Below, in pieces: positions 8,758-17,038 of a DNA stretch of 45,806 nt. Source of the stretch: Asticcacaulis benevestitus DSM 16100 = ATCC BAA-896 (GTDB lineage Bacteria > Pseudomonadota > Alphaproteobacteria > Caulobacterales > Caulobacteraceae); the NCBI RefSeq assembly GCF_000376105.1, contig NZ_AQWM01000029.1, positions 1 to 45,806 of the forward strand, written 5' to 3'. The notes beneath the pieces are model-generated. The model saw only the letters and a program-made list of their open reading frames with translations, ran no database searches and had not been told where the DNA came from. The first letter of the stretch is position 1. Each line of letters opens with the position of its first letter. Made by a program: the position numbers and the translations under genes.

Positions 8758-8781
8758 GCGGAAAATGATCACAATTTCCGC
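8758..8781. promoter_or_regulatory. Inverted repeat in divergent promoter region, candidate operator
   Basis: The arms GCGGAAA (8758-8764) and TTTCCGC (8775-8781) form a perfect 7-base inverted repeat around a 10-base spacer that holds TGATCA, itself a palindrome. It lies in the AT-rich gap between the HTH-like gene (start 8611, minus) and the WGR gene (plus). That is where a dimeric repressor of the HTH-like gene would bind. No footprint evidence exists, so this is inference. Confidence 0.4.
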
Positions 8782-8928
8782 ATTTCAAAACAAATTTCCC
8801 ATAATTACTATTATGCGGCGTTTGGCAACCCATTGAAATCAATGCACTATCTTCTTAAGATTAACCACTCTTCAAGGGAATTGGCAATGGCTATTGCAGT
8901 TTTGAGACGTTTGGATTAATCTAAAAAC

Positions 8929-9252
8929 ATGGCTAGGCTTTACGAGCTGGATGTCCAGCCGGGCCTATTTGGTGATGTCTGCCTGACACGGCATTGGGGT
9001 CGAATTGGGACTCACGGCCAAACCAAAGAATATTGGTATCCCAACGAGCCCATAGCTGACGAGCTCGCCAACAAGCTTCTCAAACGAAAGGCGCGACGTG
9101 GATATTTGTCGGTCGCCCCTTCCCCCGTTTCACTTGGTCACAAAACGAGCGGCACTGAGGTGCCGACTAGCCAATTAGTGAACAACTTCAATGTGATCAT
9201 GCGGATTTTGGATTTTGCGATCAATGCGAGAAGCGAACTCAACAATGCCTGA
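8929..9252 (+). CDS. WGR-domain protein with a disrupted N-terminus
   Basis: WGR domains are named for a W-G-R motif and often occur in DNA-repair and nucleic-acid-binding proteins. Here residues 3-50 (RLYELDVQPGLFGDVCLTRHWGRIGTHG, broken into blocks) carry the motif HWGRIGT at 22-28 and the conserved 'QPGLFGD' at 10-16. The 107-residue frame from ATG 8929 has no ribosome site. Upstream in the same frame, ATG 8887 has AAGGGA seven bases before it and encodes MAIAVLRRLD, then TAA at 8917-8919, then SKN-MARLY. Family members commonly open with a short strand ending '..RID...NMARFY', so a sense codon has become a stop. The WGR core may still be made from 8929, or the gene may be silent. Confidence 0.8.
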   Translation: MARLYELDVQPGLFGDVCLTRHWGRIGTHGQTKEYWYPNEPIADELANKLLKRKARRGYLSVAPSPVSLGHKTSGTEVPTSQLVNNFNVIMRILDFAINARSELNNA

Positions 9253-9354
9253 GGTGCAAAAAGATAAACCCTACGAGTATAACAATGCAACATGCCTGAG
9301 CTGTGGCAAAAAATACATTTCGAGTTAGGGGACAAGGATTGGTTTCGCAAATAG
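9245..9354 (+). pseudogene. Frameshifted zinc-ribbon protein remnant
   Basis: An ATG at 9245 overlaps the WGR stop (ATGCCTGA). It opens a 27-codon frame ending '...ATCLSCGKKYISS' at a TAG at 9326-9328. A different frame immediately continues with 'ELGDKDWFRK' and stops at 9352-9354. Together they resemble the start of a short zinc-ribbon domain (CxxCGKxY..., then a W/F-containing helix), broken by a frameshift and lacking the second pair of cysteines. It is too short to be sure. Confidence 0.4.
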
Positions 9355-9389
9355 AGGGTGTCGGGATTTCTTACCCTCGTTCGTGAGGT

Positions 9390-12300
9390 TTAATGTTTGA
9401 CGAGCCCGCGAACACGAGCCACAAGCTCTTCCTCTAATGTAGACGTATCGGCTAAAACCTGAGTGGCCCGTTTGCGTGCCTCCTCATCGTCGCCATGATG
9501 GGCCCAATAGATTGCAGACGCCGCCAGTTGCCTCGGAGTGCGCAACTCGCGCTCCCCGCACAACTCTCTAATTCTGATTCGACATGCGTCTGCGGCCTCG
9601 ACACTGCCGAGCTCCAGCGCGAGAATCTCCAGCTCGATAATTTGTTCGGCGAGCTCGGACGGGTCGACGGCATAACGTTCGAATTCATCTGCCGCATGCG
9701 CTTTGGCATCTAAGGCTTCCGGATACTTACCACAATGATAGGCCGCATTTGCCGCGAGGGACCAGGCGTGCGCCACATACCCTTCATTGGCAGGGCGAAG
9801 CTGCTTCAGGGCCGCAGTCACTTCATTATAAGCGCCCTCATAGTCTCTATCGGCATATCGAAATTCAGCGTCCACCCATCTGGCAATACCGACACCGTGC
9901 TCATAACCGGCATTCTCAGACGCTTCCCTGAGCTTAGCGGTTGCGACTTTTGCCCGATCACTGTCCCCAACCTGAAATGCAATGATGGCTCCTAGGGCCA
10001 AGGCTTCGAGATATAGGACGCTACTCGGGGCGGACTCCGCCGCTCGCTCGGCCTGTAGCCTATAGGTTTCCGCGAGAGAGACATCACGGACCGACGACAG
10101 CAGGCGGGCATAGGTCAGAAGCCCCTGGTTATAATAAAGACTCATGCCGCGAAGTTTTGGCAAGGCTTCGGCGCAATAGCTTAGGGCGCCTTCCATATCG
10201 CCCGAAGACGACAACAACATGGAGACCTGAAGCTGAGCTCGCCCTAACGCAAGCGGATTTCCCATCTTCTGGGCAGCGGCCAAAGCGCGTTGAACCATCT
10301 CTTCAATCCTGGAGCCTCCAGTTGTCGCGAAAACTTCAACCGCTGTCGAAGTCACAAGAAATTGCTCCCAGGTCGAATTTGGATCAGCGAGTTCATCACT
10401 CCGCCACACGGCCTCTTCCGCAGCCGCAAAATCGTGCAGGTGCACAAGTATGGTCGCCTTGATGAGCGCGATTGTGACCCGGTCTCGGCGGCGAGAATGC
10501 CTTTCTGCAATCTTATCCAGGCGATCAATTAGAGAAATGGAAGGCATTGCAGAAGCCCCACTGGGGCCAACTAGTGACAGGGCCTGGATGATGTCCGTCA
10601 ATTGTTGCGAGACGTCTTGGACGACCTCGCCGCTTTCCATTAAGATGATGATGCGTTCCACGTCTTCCTCGATCGAAACGCTACTGCCATCAAAATAGCG
10701 GGTGCCAAACTCGTCAAGCAGTTTTCTGCCTTCTAGCGGCGCATACTTGTGCCCGACAAGCGTGTCGATCCGGAGCACCTCTTCGGACATAATACTTCGC
10801 GCCTGTTGGCCGGCTTCCCCACCTTGCGCCAGCTCAGCCATTAGCGGTCGCCACCTCGTTAGCCAGGCTTCACAACAGTCGAGAAGGTCAAATTCCGAAA
10901 GCACGAGGGATACACCACTGACAATTTGCGCAGCGGCGAGAACGGCGCCCCTGGCCACTGCGATTTGCGCAGCTGCAGCACACGCGGGTAGGTTCAAAAG
11001 CGCAGCCAGCCAAACCATCTTTAAATGGCTTACACTTAACTCATCACGGTTGACGGTGGGTTCTATGCCCTGGGTACTTTCGCGAAAGCGATCAGTAAGA
11101 TATTTTTCTTCCCGAGATATCGAGGCATAAGCGCGCACATGGGTCTGGAAGTCCACAAAACCGTCGAGTTCTGTTTCCGTCCAGATGTCTAGGGGCCGCA
11201 AGGCTCGCAGAAGGGCCGCATGATTGGGCGCCATAAGCCAGCTTAGACCGTCGGTAAGAGCCAGATTATGTTTGCCCAATTCTGAGAACTTCCAGAGATA
11301 TCCGCTTGCACATTCCTCGCGCTTTGGGCTTTCGTCGGGTTCCTCTGGAAGTAACACGGCGGCGAGCACGTATCTTGAATCTGAGCCAAATCCCCAGCCC
11401 ATCAGAGGGTCCGCTTTACCAAACACCTCTAACTCGCTCTCTGAAAAGAAAAAATCTCTGGCGACTTCAGGCGTAGGGGACACAAACGACCAGAGCAAAT
11501 TCTCTGCACCTACTCCAGCTTTTATTGCGTCACCGGCCCACTGCAGCAAGCACGGGTGCCCACGCACAGCTATGATAAGCATGCACTGCCAAGGACCGTC
11601 TGATCCGGCCGGCCCGAAAAAATACGTACGCACGGCTTCGAGTTCTGCGCGCCCTCGCGCTCCGGCACCGCCCAGTCCACCCAGCACTTGGACATAGGCC
11701 GAAGCGCGCAGAGCGACCGGAAAAATGGGGACTGTCCTGCCGGCAAACAGCCAGCGTAGACCTGTGGAAAACCGCGCCCTTACGAATTCAAAGAAACGTT
11801 GCCACGTCTCATCCGATTGGTCTCGCCAGGCTTCGACATTATCGACGATGACAATGCCGCTCCACAACAGGCCTGGGTCGCCAAGCGCTTCAACAAGGGC
11901 CAGGGGACCGGCGTACTGCCGGGCATCGAAGAGTCTAGGTTGAACCTCATCACCTGAACGGACCGAACGCAGCCAGCCATAGTAACTTAGAAATTGCGTC
12001 TTTCCGCTTTGGGGTGGAGCGGCATAGACAAATACCGGATAGCGATCGAAAGTCTTGTCGACGGCATGACATTCACCATCCCGAATGTAGCCGGCAGGCG
12101 GTGCTGGGAGCGTTGTGGTAGGCGGCGAGTCGAAGGTGATCTGGCGTGATTGGAAATAGACAGGGGCCGCCCAGGTGAAGCTGGATGGCAGCGACTCCGA
12201 CAGGCACCGCCGGGCGATCTGGACAGCTTCGGCAACGGCTGCACCGTTATGTAGCGCTTCGATCATGCCAACGGTGAATATGCCGGCGGCCTGCGGCGTG

Positions 12301-13172
12301 ATATTCAGGTTCATGCCAATGGCTTCGCAGGCACAGAGACCCGCGAGATCGCGGGCAAATGACGACGCCAGCTCCGTGGCCTCAGGCTCCGACGCCGTAC
12401 GGCAGGCGGCCAGAAGAATCAAAGGGGGTGGCGCCTTGCCGAGCAGACTGAGGAATGTGTTTGCCGTCACCATGGCAGGGCGTCTCAGCCGGGTTTCAAG
12501 AGCTATTTCAGCCGGCACGCCTGTGCGGCTTCGCCCATGCCCATCGAAGACGAGCACCGTGTAGGGCGCCCCTTCCGCCTCGGCCTTTTCTATGCACTGT
12601 CTTATGCTCTGCTGACGCGCCGACACGAGATGCGTCACGTTGACCCCGAGCTTCGCAGCCATGGCGAGCAAGGGGTGGGCAACGGACAGATACGGCGCGT
12701 CGGTTTCATCGAACGGCCGCGCCGTAATCAGTAAAACCTTCAATGCCAAACGCAGGGGCGATTTCACTTCCGCAATGCTTAGCGTTAGGGATTGCAGGTC
12801 CAGGCCCGCCCAGCGACCTGCCGGAGACCGCAGAAGCGCCAGGGCCAGCGTGCTGGCACCCTCGGAAACCTCCAGATTGAGAGATACGCCCTCCCCTTCC
12901 ACACCCTGCTTTATGGCGTCCGGGGCGTTCTCAAACAGGCTGGCCCAGAGCGCGTGACCGGCCGACGCCGCTTTACCTTGAGCCGACTCCTGGAAGGCAG
13001 CCAGTCTTTGTGCCTCCTCAGGCTCCTCAATCGTCCAGGCAATCTCACGCAGGGTCGAGTTCTCCGGCCACGCGGGTGTGACAGGCCAGGTAACCGGGCC
13101 ATTGGACATCTCCCAGCCTGCACTACTTCGGGCGAGCTTGAGCCTCAGGTGGTGGACCGGCTGATCAGCCAT
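9390..13172 (-). CDS. CHAT-domain caspase-like protease with STAND-like NTPase and helical repeats
   Basis: This large cytoplasmic protein has 1260 residues from ATG 13172. A longer frame exists, but its extra 119 residues overlap another gene and look non-coding. Residues ~140-345 form a CHAT peptidase of the caspase fold: the histidine is in VLVFDGHG (H212) and the cysteine in ILLAACRTA (C257), in correct order and spacing. Residues ~380-450 carry a P-loop, AAPPQSGKT (384-392), and a Walker B-like GIVIVDNVEAW (439-449). This suggests a STAND/NACHT-type switch. The first glycine of the P-loop is alanine. The region from ~900 to the end is helix-rich with A-L-rich repeats of TPR type, a usual sensor module. 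It overlaps the 136-aa gene upstream by 28 bases. A protease effector released when the sensor detects a trigger is the likely design (inference). Confidence 0.88.
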   Translation of the reverse strand: MADQPVHHLRLKLARSSAGWEMSNGPVTWPVTPAWPENSTLREIAWTIEEPEEAQRLAAFQESAQGKAASAGHALWASLFENAPDAIKQGVEGEGVSLNLEVSEGASTLALALLRSPAGRWAGLDLQSLTLSIAEVKSPLRLALKVLLITARPFDETDAPYLSVAHPLLAMAAKLGVNVTHLVSARQQSIRQCIEKAEAEGAPYTVLVFDGHGRSRTGVPAEIALETRLRRPAMVTANTFLSLLGKAPPPLILLAACRTASEPEATELASSFARDLAGLCACEAIGMNLNITPQAAGIFTVGMIEALHNGAAVAEAVQIARRCLSESLPSSFTWAAPVYFQSRQITFDSPPTTTLPAPPAGYIRDGECHAVDKTFDRYPVFVYAAPPQSGKTQFLSYYGWLRSVRSGDEVQPRLFDARQYAGPLALVEALGDPGLLWSGIVIVDNVEAWRDQSDETWQRFFEFVRARFSTGLRWLFAGRTVPIFPVALRASAYVQVLGGLGGAGARGRAELEAVRTYFFGPAGSDGPWQCMLIIAVRGHPCLLQWAGDAIKAGVGAENLLWSFVSPTPEVARDFFFSESELEVFGKADPLMGWGFGSDSRYVLAAVLLPEEPDESPKREECASGYLWKFSELGKHNLALTDGLSWLMAPNHAALLRALRPLDIWTETELDGFVDFQTHVRAYASISREEKYLTDRFRESTQGIEPTVNRDELSVSHLKMVWLAALLNLPACAAAAQIAVARGAVLAAAQIVSGVSLVLSEFDLLDCCEAWLTRWRPLMAELAQGGEAGQQARSIMSEEVLRIDTLVGHKYAPLEGRKLLDEFGTRYFDGSSVSIEEDVERIIILMESGEVVQDVSQQLTDIIQALSLVGPSGASAMPSISLIDRLDKIAERHSRRRDRVTIALIKATILVHLHDFAAAEEAVWRSDELADPNSTWEQFLVTSTAVEVFATTGGSRIEEMVQRALAAAQKMGNPLALGRAQLQVSMLLSSSGDMEGALSYCAEALPKLRGMSLYYNQGLLTYARLLSSVRDVSLAETYRLQAERAAESAPSSVLYLEALALGAIIAFQVGDSDRAKVATAKLREASENAGYEHGVGIARWVDAEFRYADRDYEGAYNEVTAALKQLRPANEGYVAHAWSLAANAAYHCGKYPEALDAKAHAADEFERYAVDPSELAEQIIELEILALELGSVEAADACRIRIRELCGERELRTPRQLAASAIYWAHHGDDEEARKRATQVLADTSTLEEELVARVRGLVKH

Positions 13173-13555
13173 TTGTTGACTTCCGCCTGCAATTGCTTGG
13201 CGATAAGACGGTCCTCTTGCCCAAGGTCGCCTATCGCATCCTCCAGAACCACATTGATGGTGATAATATCGGCATTGATGATCACTTGTGGCGCAGCGGC
13301 TGCCGCCGTCGGTGGCGCGCCGTTCGGCTGCTTCAGCTGTATGTAGGTCATGACCGTACCGATCATACTCACAAGCAGACTGGCTATCGATGACATCGCG
13401 GATAGATCGCCCAGCATATCCATTTGACGGGCTGGGCCCGACCGATCTCCGCCCCTTAACGCGGCTTGAACATGCTCGACCAAGGTATCGCCGTAATGGG
13501 CTTCCAGCTCGGAGGCACAATCGACGCACAATCGTTCCAGGTTCGAACTATCCAC
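13145..13555 (-). CDS. Small membrane protein coupled to the CHAT protease
   Basis: This 136-residue protein starts at GTG 13555 with a strong ribosome site (GGGGGAG) just upstream. Residues 1-48 are charged and include two cysteines (C10, C13). A single hydrophobic helix spans about 54-73 (SSIASLLVSMIGTVMTYIQL). An Ala/Pro linker follows at ~78-90. The tail of about 45 residues has a strand-like 'VIINADIITINVVLEDAI' and an amphipathic helix. The 3' end overlaps the CHAT gene by 28 bases, so the two proteins are made together. It could anchor or gate the protease at the membrane, or be its substrate. No family is recognised. Confidence 0.75.
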   Translation of the reverse strand: MDSSNLERLCVDCASELEAHYGDTLVEHVQAALRGGDRSGPARQMDMLGDLSAMSSIASLLVSMIGTVMTYIQLKQPNGAPPTAAAAAPQVIINADIITINVVLEDAIGDLGQEDRLIAKQLQAEVNKWLISRSTT

Positions 13556-13779
13556 CGGTCTCCCCCAATCCCAAACGGCACAAACCTACCAGTCATTGTT
13601 GAATACACGTCACCCTAACGTTGAGCAAGCACCTTCGTTAAAATCGAAATTGGAGGGACTTGTTGGTCCGCAGCATACAAGACTATGCCCACTGATGCCG
13701 CAATCCACCGTATCCCCTCATTGAAAGAAGTCGATTCAAACCCTGTAGTCAACACATTCGGCCCTCACCGCCTCGTACA

Positions 13780-16143
13780 CTATTTCTTTTGAGCGTCTGA
13801 AGACGTTTCTGCCTGGGCGGCTTCCTGGCCCAACTCACATTGATATATGTGGTCAGGCCCGGTGTTCATACATTTGGTGACGACAATAGAGGTCGCGTCC
13901 TTCTTATATTTGTTGAATATTTTGAACTCCGCGAGCACTTTGTTCGCCATTGCCTTAATAGCTCCTTCGTCGGGTGCAACGTAGACCTGTTCGGTCGAGA
14001 TTGGTTTCGTGCCGATGCTGGTGATGATGCTTTTCAGGTGCTCACCCGCTAAGGCATATTGGCGCGGTAGATCGGCAAGGTTACTGCTAGCGGCCGCTGG
14101 CGTTTTGCTCTGGTCGAGCGGTTTAACAGTCCTGGTCTCACGCAAAACAATCAGATCGCGCTGGGTGCGATGGTCCAGCTTCGGATTGTTATATTGGCTG
14201 ACATCTATGATCTTTGATTTGAGGGCTTTGCCGACGACGAGTTTGATGATCGGGCCGGTCCACTGCCTATTTGTATCGTGCACCCTTATGGCCAATGTGT
14301 CGGCACGGCTTTGCGCGCGCTTTTCTTCTATATCCGGATTGCCTTCCTGTGAGGCTACCCCGACGACGGCCACAAAGGTCGTCTTCTCGTCGAGCGGTTC
14401 AGTAGGTTCGCAGGTCAGCAAACTATGCTCGATCATGTCAAACGAAGAGGTTTTCCCAAACGACCAATTGGCGCGCGGTACGCCTGACCCCGTCGCACAT
14501 GACAACTGAAGTTCGGACATGGCCGGAGCAAATTCAGGTTTTACAGGCGGCGCCGGGATTGCAGGCAAGAGAAGGCTGATCGAGCAAAAAGCAACCAAGA
14601 GCCCGGCGGCGATGAGCCCCATCGCCCGCGGTGACGTGGCATGGAAGAACCCAGTCTTCTCAGAGGGTGCCAATGTGAGTTTTATAGCGCGCATGGCTTG
14701 CGCCATTGGAATGATCGCCAGCACCACAAGTAGGAAGCCAACACGCACCCAATTGACCGAACCAATGCCGGTCATTTCGCCATGGCCAACCTCAATGGCA
14801 GGGGCAATGAAAAACATGTTCAGTGTCAGCAGAACGATCATGAGCCCGCTGAAGAATTCGGCCAGATCGCTTGCCGGTTCAATCGTCTTGGTAATTGTGC
14901 GGGTTTCGAATATGCCCCACACCGGCACGTCCACTGACCCTGGCTTGCCAGGCAGCTTACAGAAAGCGAGAAACTCCTTTGCCAGCTTCAATTGCGCTTC
15001 GATCTCTTTAATCGCCACGAGGATAGCGGCAAGCTCATCTTTCAGAGCTGCCGCCTTAGACTTGAGGGATATGATCTCTTTTTCGAGCTGGAGGATTTCC
15101 GTCTTGGCCTTGGCTGCCAGCGCACGCCACCCAGCGTTATAACGCCCCGATTCCAGGTCAACCTCACCGAGGAAGTTCACTGAATCTATTCGCAGAGACT
15201 CTGCGCCATCAGTTACGAATGCCTGAGATTTCAAAGAATTGGACAGGTCACCCGCACTATCGACTAGCGCATTGAACTCATCAGCGATTGTCTCAAAGGC
15301 CGCGACCTCCTTACCTAACGCTCCCCATCGGTCAGTCTTTTCGTCGATCGAGGCCTCGGTCTCGTCAATCTCAGTAAGAAGCTCGGCCTTCCGGTTGAGG
15401 TGTTCCTTTAATAACTCCTCCAGTTCGACAACCTTGTCTTCAACCTGCTTGCAATCTTTCTCCGTCGCCGGAACGCTTCTGGTTTCCAAATGCAGAAACT
15501 CTTTAGTTTTCCTTGTCAGCTCGGACTCAGTGATATCGCCAAACTTTTTACGCGCCGCCTTCATGACTTTGTTCCGGGCGAACGGCACAGAAATGACCAC
15601 TGCCAGTCCCGCGCAAAGGAAGACGAAATACCAAAAATAGGGCGGAGCGACTGTCAGTTGGCTAAGCAGTATCCGAACGATATTGGATTTTTCTTCCATC
15701 AGACTTTGCGATGGGACTTTCTCGACCGCTTCGGCAACCTCGAACGCTTCGAAAATCAGAAACAGGCCGTAGGTAACAACCACTCCAATGCCAAATTCGA
15801 CAATCGGCGCCTGCGAAAGCGCCAGCCGAAGGCTAAACCAGGCCGGTTCCTTACCATTCTTCCCAACCGTGTTCGACGATTGCACCTTGTCCCAGGACGC
15901 GATCACCGATGACAAGAGAATGGAGCCCAAAATGGCAATAAACCATTCAAGTGGCCAGTACGGAGCAAATTTCGCAATGCCGTGCTTGAAACACCAGACG
16001 CTCAAGGCAAAGCAGACGATTGTAGCGATGAGCCATCCGGTTGCGACCAGAAACGAAAGCCTGGGGCCTGTCGGCATCCCAGACTTGGGTGCCACCTCTT
16101 CGTCCATCAAATTTTCGGATTTAAAATTGCTGCCGTCAGCCAT
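13780..16143 (-). CDS. Seven-helix membrane protein with cytoplasmic coiled coil and OmpA-like C-terminus
   Basis: This 787-residue protein starts at ATG 16143 after a strong site (AAGGGGGG). Seven hydrophobic helices are at about 29-50, 65-83, 114-133, 167-188, 428-450, 464-483 and 507-530. Between helices four and five lies a ~200-residue coiled coil (about 205-395, repeated E/K/L heptads) that would be cytoplasmic if the N-terminus is inside. An odd helix count then places residues ~531-787 in the periplasm. That tail has 'FVAVVGVAS', then 'EKRAQSRADTLA', and later a basic 'HRTQRDLIVLR', recalling an OmpA/peptidoglycan-binding-like fold. It is transcribed in the same direction as the CHAT pair, 224 bases upstream. 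An envelope sensor for the protease is suggested by topology; no name is known to me. Confidence 0.75.
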   Translation of the reverse strand: MADGSNFKSENLMDEEVAPKSGMPTGPRLSFLVATGWLIATIVCFALSVWCFKHGIAKFAPYWPLEWFIAILGSILLSSVIASWDKVQSSNTVGKNGKEPAWFSLRLALSQAPIVEFGIGVVVTYGLFLIFEAFEVAEAVEKVPSQSLMEEKSNIVRILLSQLTVAPPYFWYFVFLCAGLAVVISVPFARNKVMKAARKKFGDITESELTRKTKEFLHLETRSVPATEKDCKQVEDKVVELEELLKEHLNRKAELLTEIDETEASIDEKTDRWGALGKEVAAFETIADEFNALVDSAGDLSNSLKSQAFVTDGAESLRIDSVNFLGEVDLESGRYNAGWRALAAKAKTEILQLEKEIISLKSKAAALKDELAAILVAIKEIEAQLKLAKEFLAFCKLPGKPGSVDVPVWGIFETRTITKTIEPASDLAEFFSGLMIVLLTLNMFFIAPAIEVGHGEMTGIGSVNWVRVGFLLVVLAIIPMAQAMRAIKLTLAPSEKTGFFHATSPRAMGLIAAGLLVAFCSISLLLPAIPAPPVKPEFAPAMSELQLSCATGSGVPRANWSFGKTSSFDMIEHSLLTCEPTEPLDEKTTFVAVVGVASQEGNPDIEEKRAQSRADTLAIRVHDTNRQWTGPIIKLVVGKALKSKIIDVSQYNNPKLDHRTQRDLIVLRETRTVKPLDQSKTPAAASSNLADLPRQYALAGEHLKSIITSIGTKPISTEQVYVAPDEGAIKAMANKVLAEFKIFNKYKKDATSIVVTKCMNTGPDHIYQCELGQEAAQAETSSDAQKK

Positions 16144-16606
16144 GTCGCCCCCCTTAGTAAGACCCCGTTAACCAAGGAGCATCGTTGGAGCTTATCCACA
16201 AGCCAAAACACGCGCTAAGCGTCCAAAAAGCGGCACTTCACCCCTTGGCTGTGGCAATGGGGTAACGGCTGTTAGAGGAGGTAGTAGCATCTGTTTCTGA
16301 AAACGACTTATCACGATAAACCGTGAAGATCGGGTCGACGTTGGAGTTCTTGATACACTGTTGAGTGGATAAGGCCGACATGTTTCGTGCCCCCACAGGG
16401 CCCTCATGCCATTGGTCAGTAAGCGCTTGATCATGAGAATATGGAACTCATGTGGTCGTGCGCAACTCTAAGCGCCTGAGCGAACCGACTCAAAAGTCCT
16501 CACGCTGGCTTCAGGGCCGTTTCTTAGCAAGTCCGATCACCTAAGTACCTGTTGTGATAAGCTCGAAAGTTAAGCAGACTAAGCCATAAAATCGGAGACG
16601 TGCAGG
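16144..16606. other. Intergenic region between two divergent genes
   Basis: These 463 bases hold no convincing gene, and the open frames present lack family likeness. The region should include the promoter of the seven-helix membrane gene (minus) and of the peptidase-like gene (plus). GGAG at 16594-16597 and AGG directly before 16607 are the likely ribosome site of the plus gene. No hairpin or repeat of note was seen. Confidence 0.45.
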
Positions 16607-17035
16607 TTGCGAAATAACGTTCGGCTATCCAAAGCGCAGATTGATCAATCCGCACTGGCCCTCCTGACGTTTCTGGGGCAGAACCGTCACGACCGCACAT
16701 TTGAATACCCTTTTGGTTATTCCTATCCCACGAATTGTTGCGAGAGCGTGTCTCTCATCCTGACCTACCTGCTGGAGGAAAAATATAACCTCAAGACGGT
16801 GGAGATCGTAAAAGGCAAAAAGCGCCTAAAATACGAGTTCCATTACTGGGTCAGAGTCGGTGATCTGCACTACGATCTTACTGCGCATCAATTCCCGCGC
16901 CGAAAGCCCATTATTGGGGCGTTGGCGCATCCGTTATTCTTCAAGTTTCCCGATTGGGAGATCGAAAAAGGCCGAGATTTTGTCGAAAGAGATCAGGTCA
17001 TAGAGGCCTACAGACATGGTGTGATACCCTTCTAA
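16607..17035 (+). CDS. Transglutaminase-like cysteine peptidase fold protein
   Basis: This 142-residue protein begins at TTG 16607, the only suitable start after GGAG...AGG. The sequence has the order Cys-His-Asp expected of a transglutaminase-like (papain-related) active site. The cysteine is in YPTNCCESVSL (C44 or C45) at the start of a helix. The histidine is in FHYWVRV (H79) and the aspartate in HYDLTAHQF (D90), with the typical 'H.WV....YDLTA' strand pair. Small stand-alone members of this fold are usually annotated as hypothetical; substrates are unknown. It converges with the gene ending at 17039, three bases after its stop. It could belong to the same accessory region as the CHAT system. 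Confidence 0.7.
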   Translation: MRNNVRLSKAQIDQSALALLTFLGQNRHDRTFEYPFGYSYPTNCCESVSLILTYLLEEKYNLKTVEIVKGKKRLKYEFHYWVRVGDLHYDLTAHQFPRRKPIIGALAHPLFFKFPDWEIEKGRDFVERDQVIEAYRHGVIPF

Positions 17036-17038
17036 CGG

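Noticed and set aside
13173-13529. N-terminal extension of the CHAT frame by 119 residues
   Set aside because: It overlaps the GTG-start membrane protein gene almost completely, and its residues (many Arg/Cys/Ser) look like a shadow translation. ATG 13172 was chosen instead.
13145-13555. Bacterial gasdermin partner of the CHAT protease
   Set aside because: At 136 residues with one transmembrane helix it is much too small and lacks the gasdermin beta-sheet pattern.
16192-16434. 80-aa minus-strand frame upstream of the seven-helix membrane gene
   Set aside because: There is no ribosome site, the composition is rich in Arg/Pro/Leu, and it has no homology I recognise.
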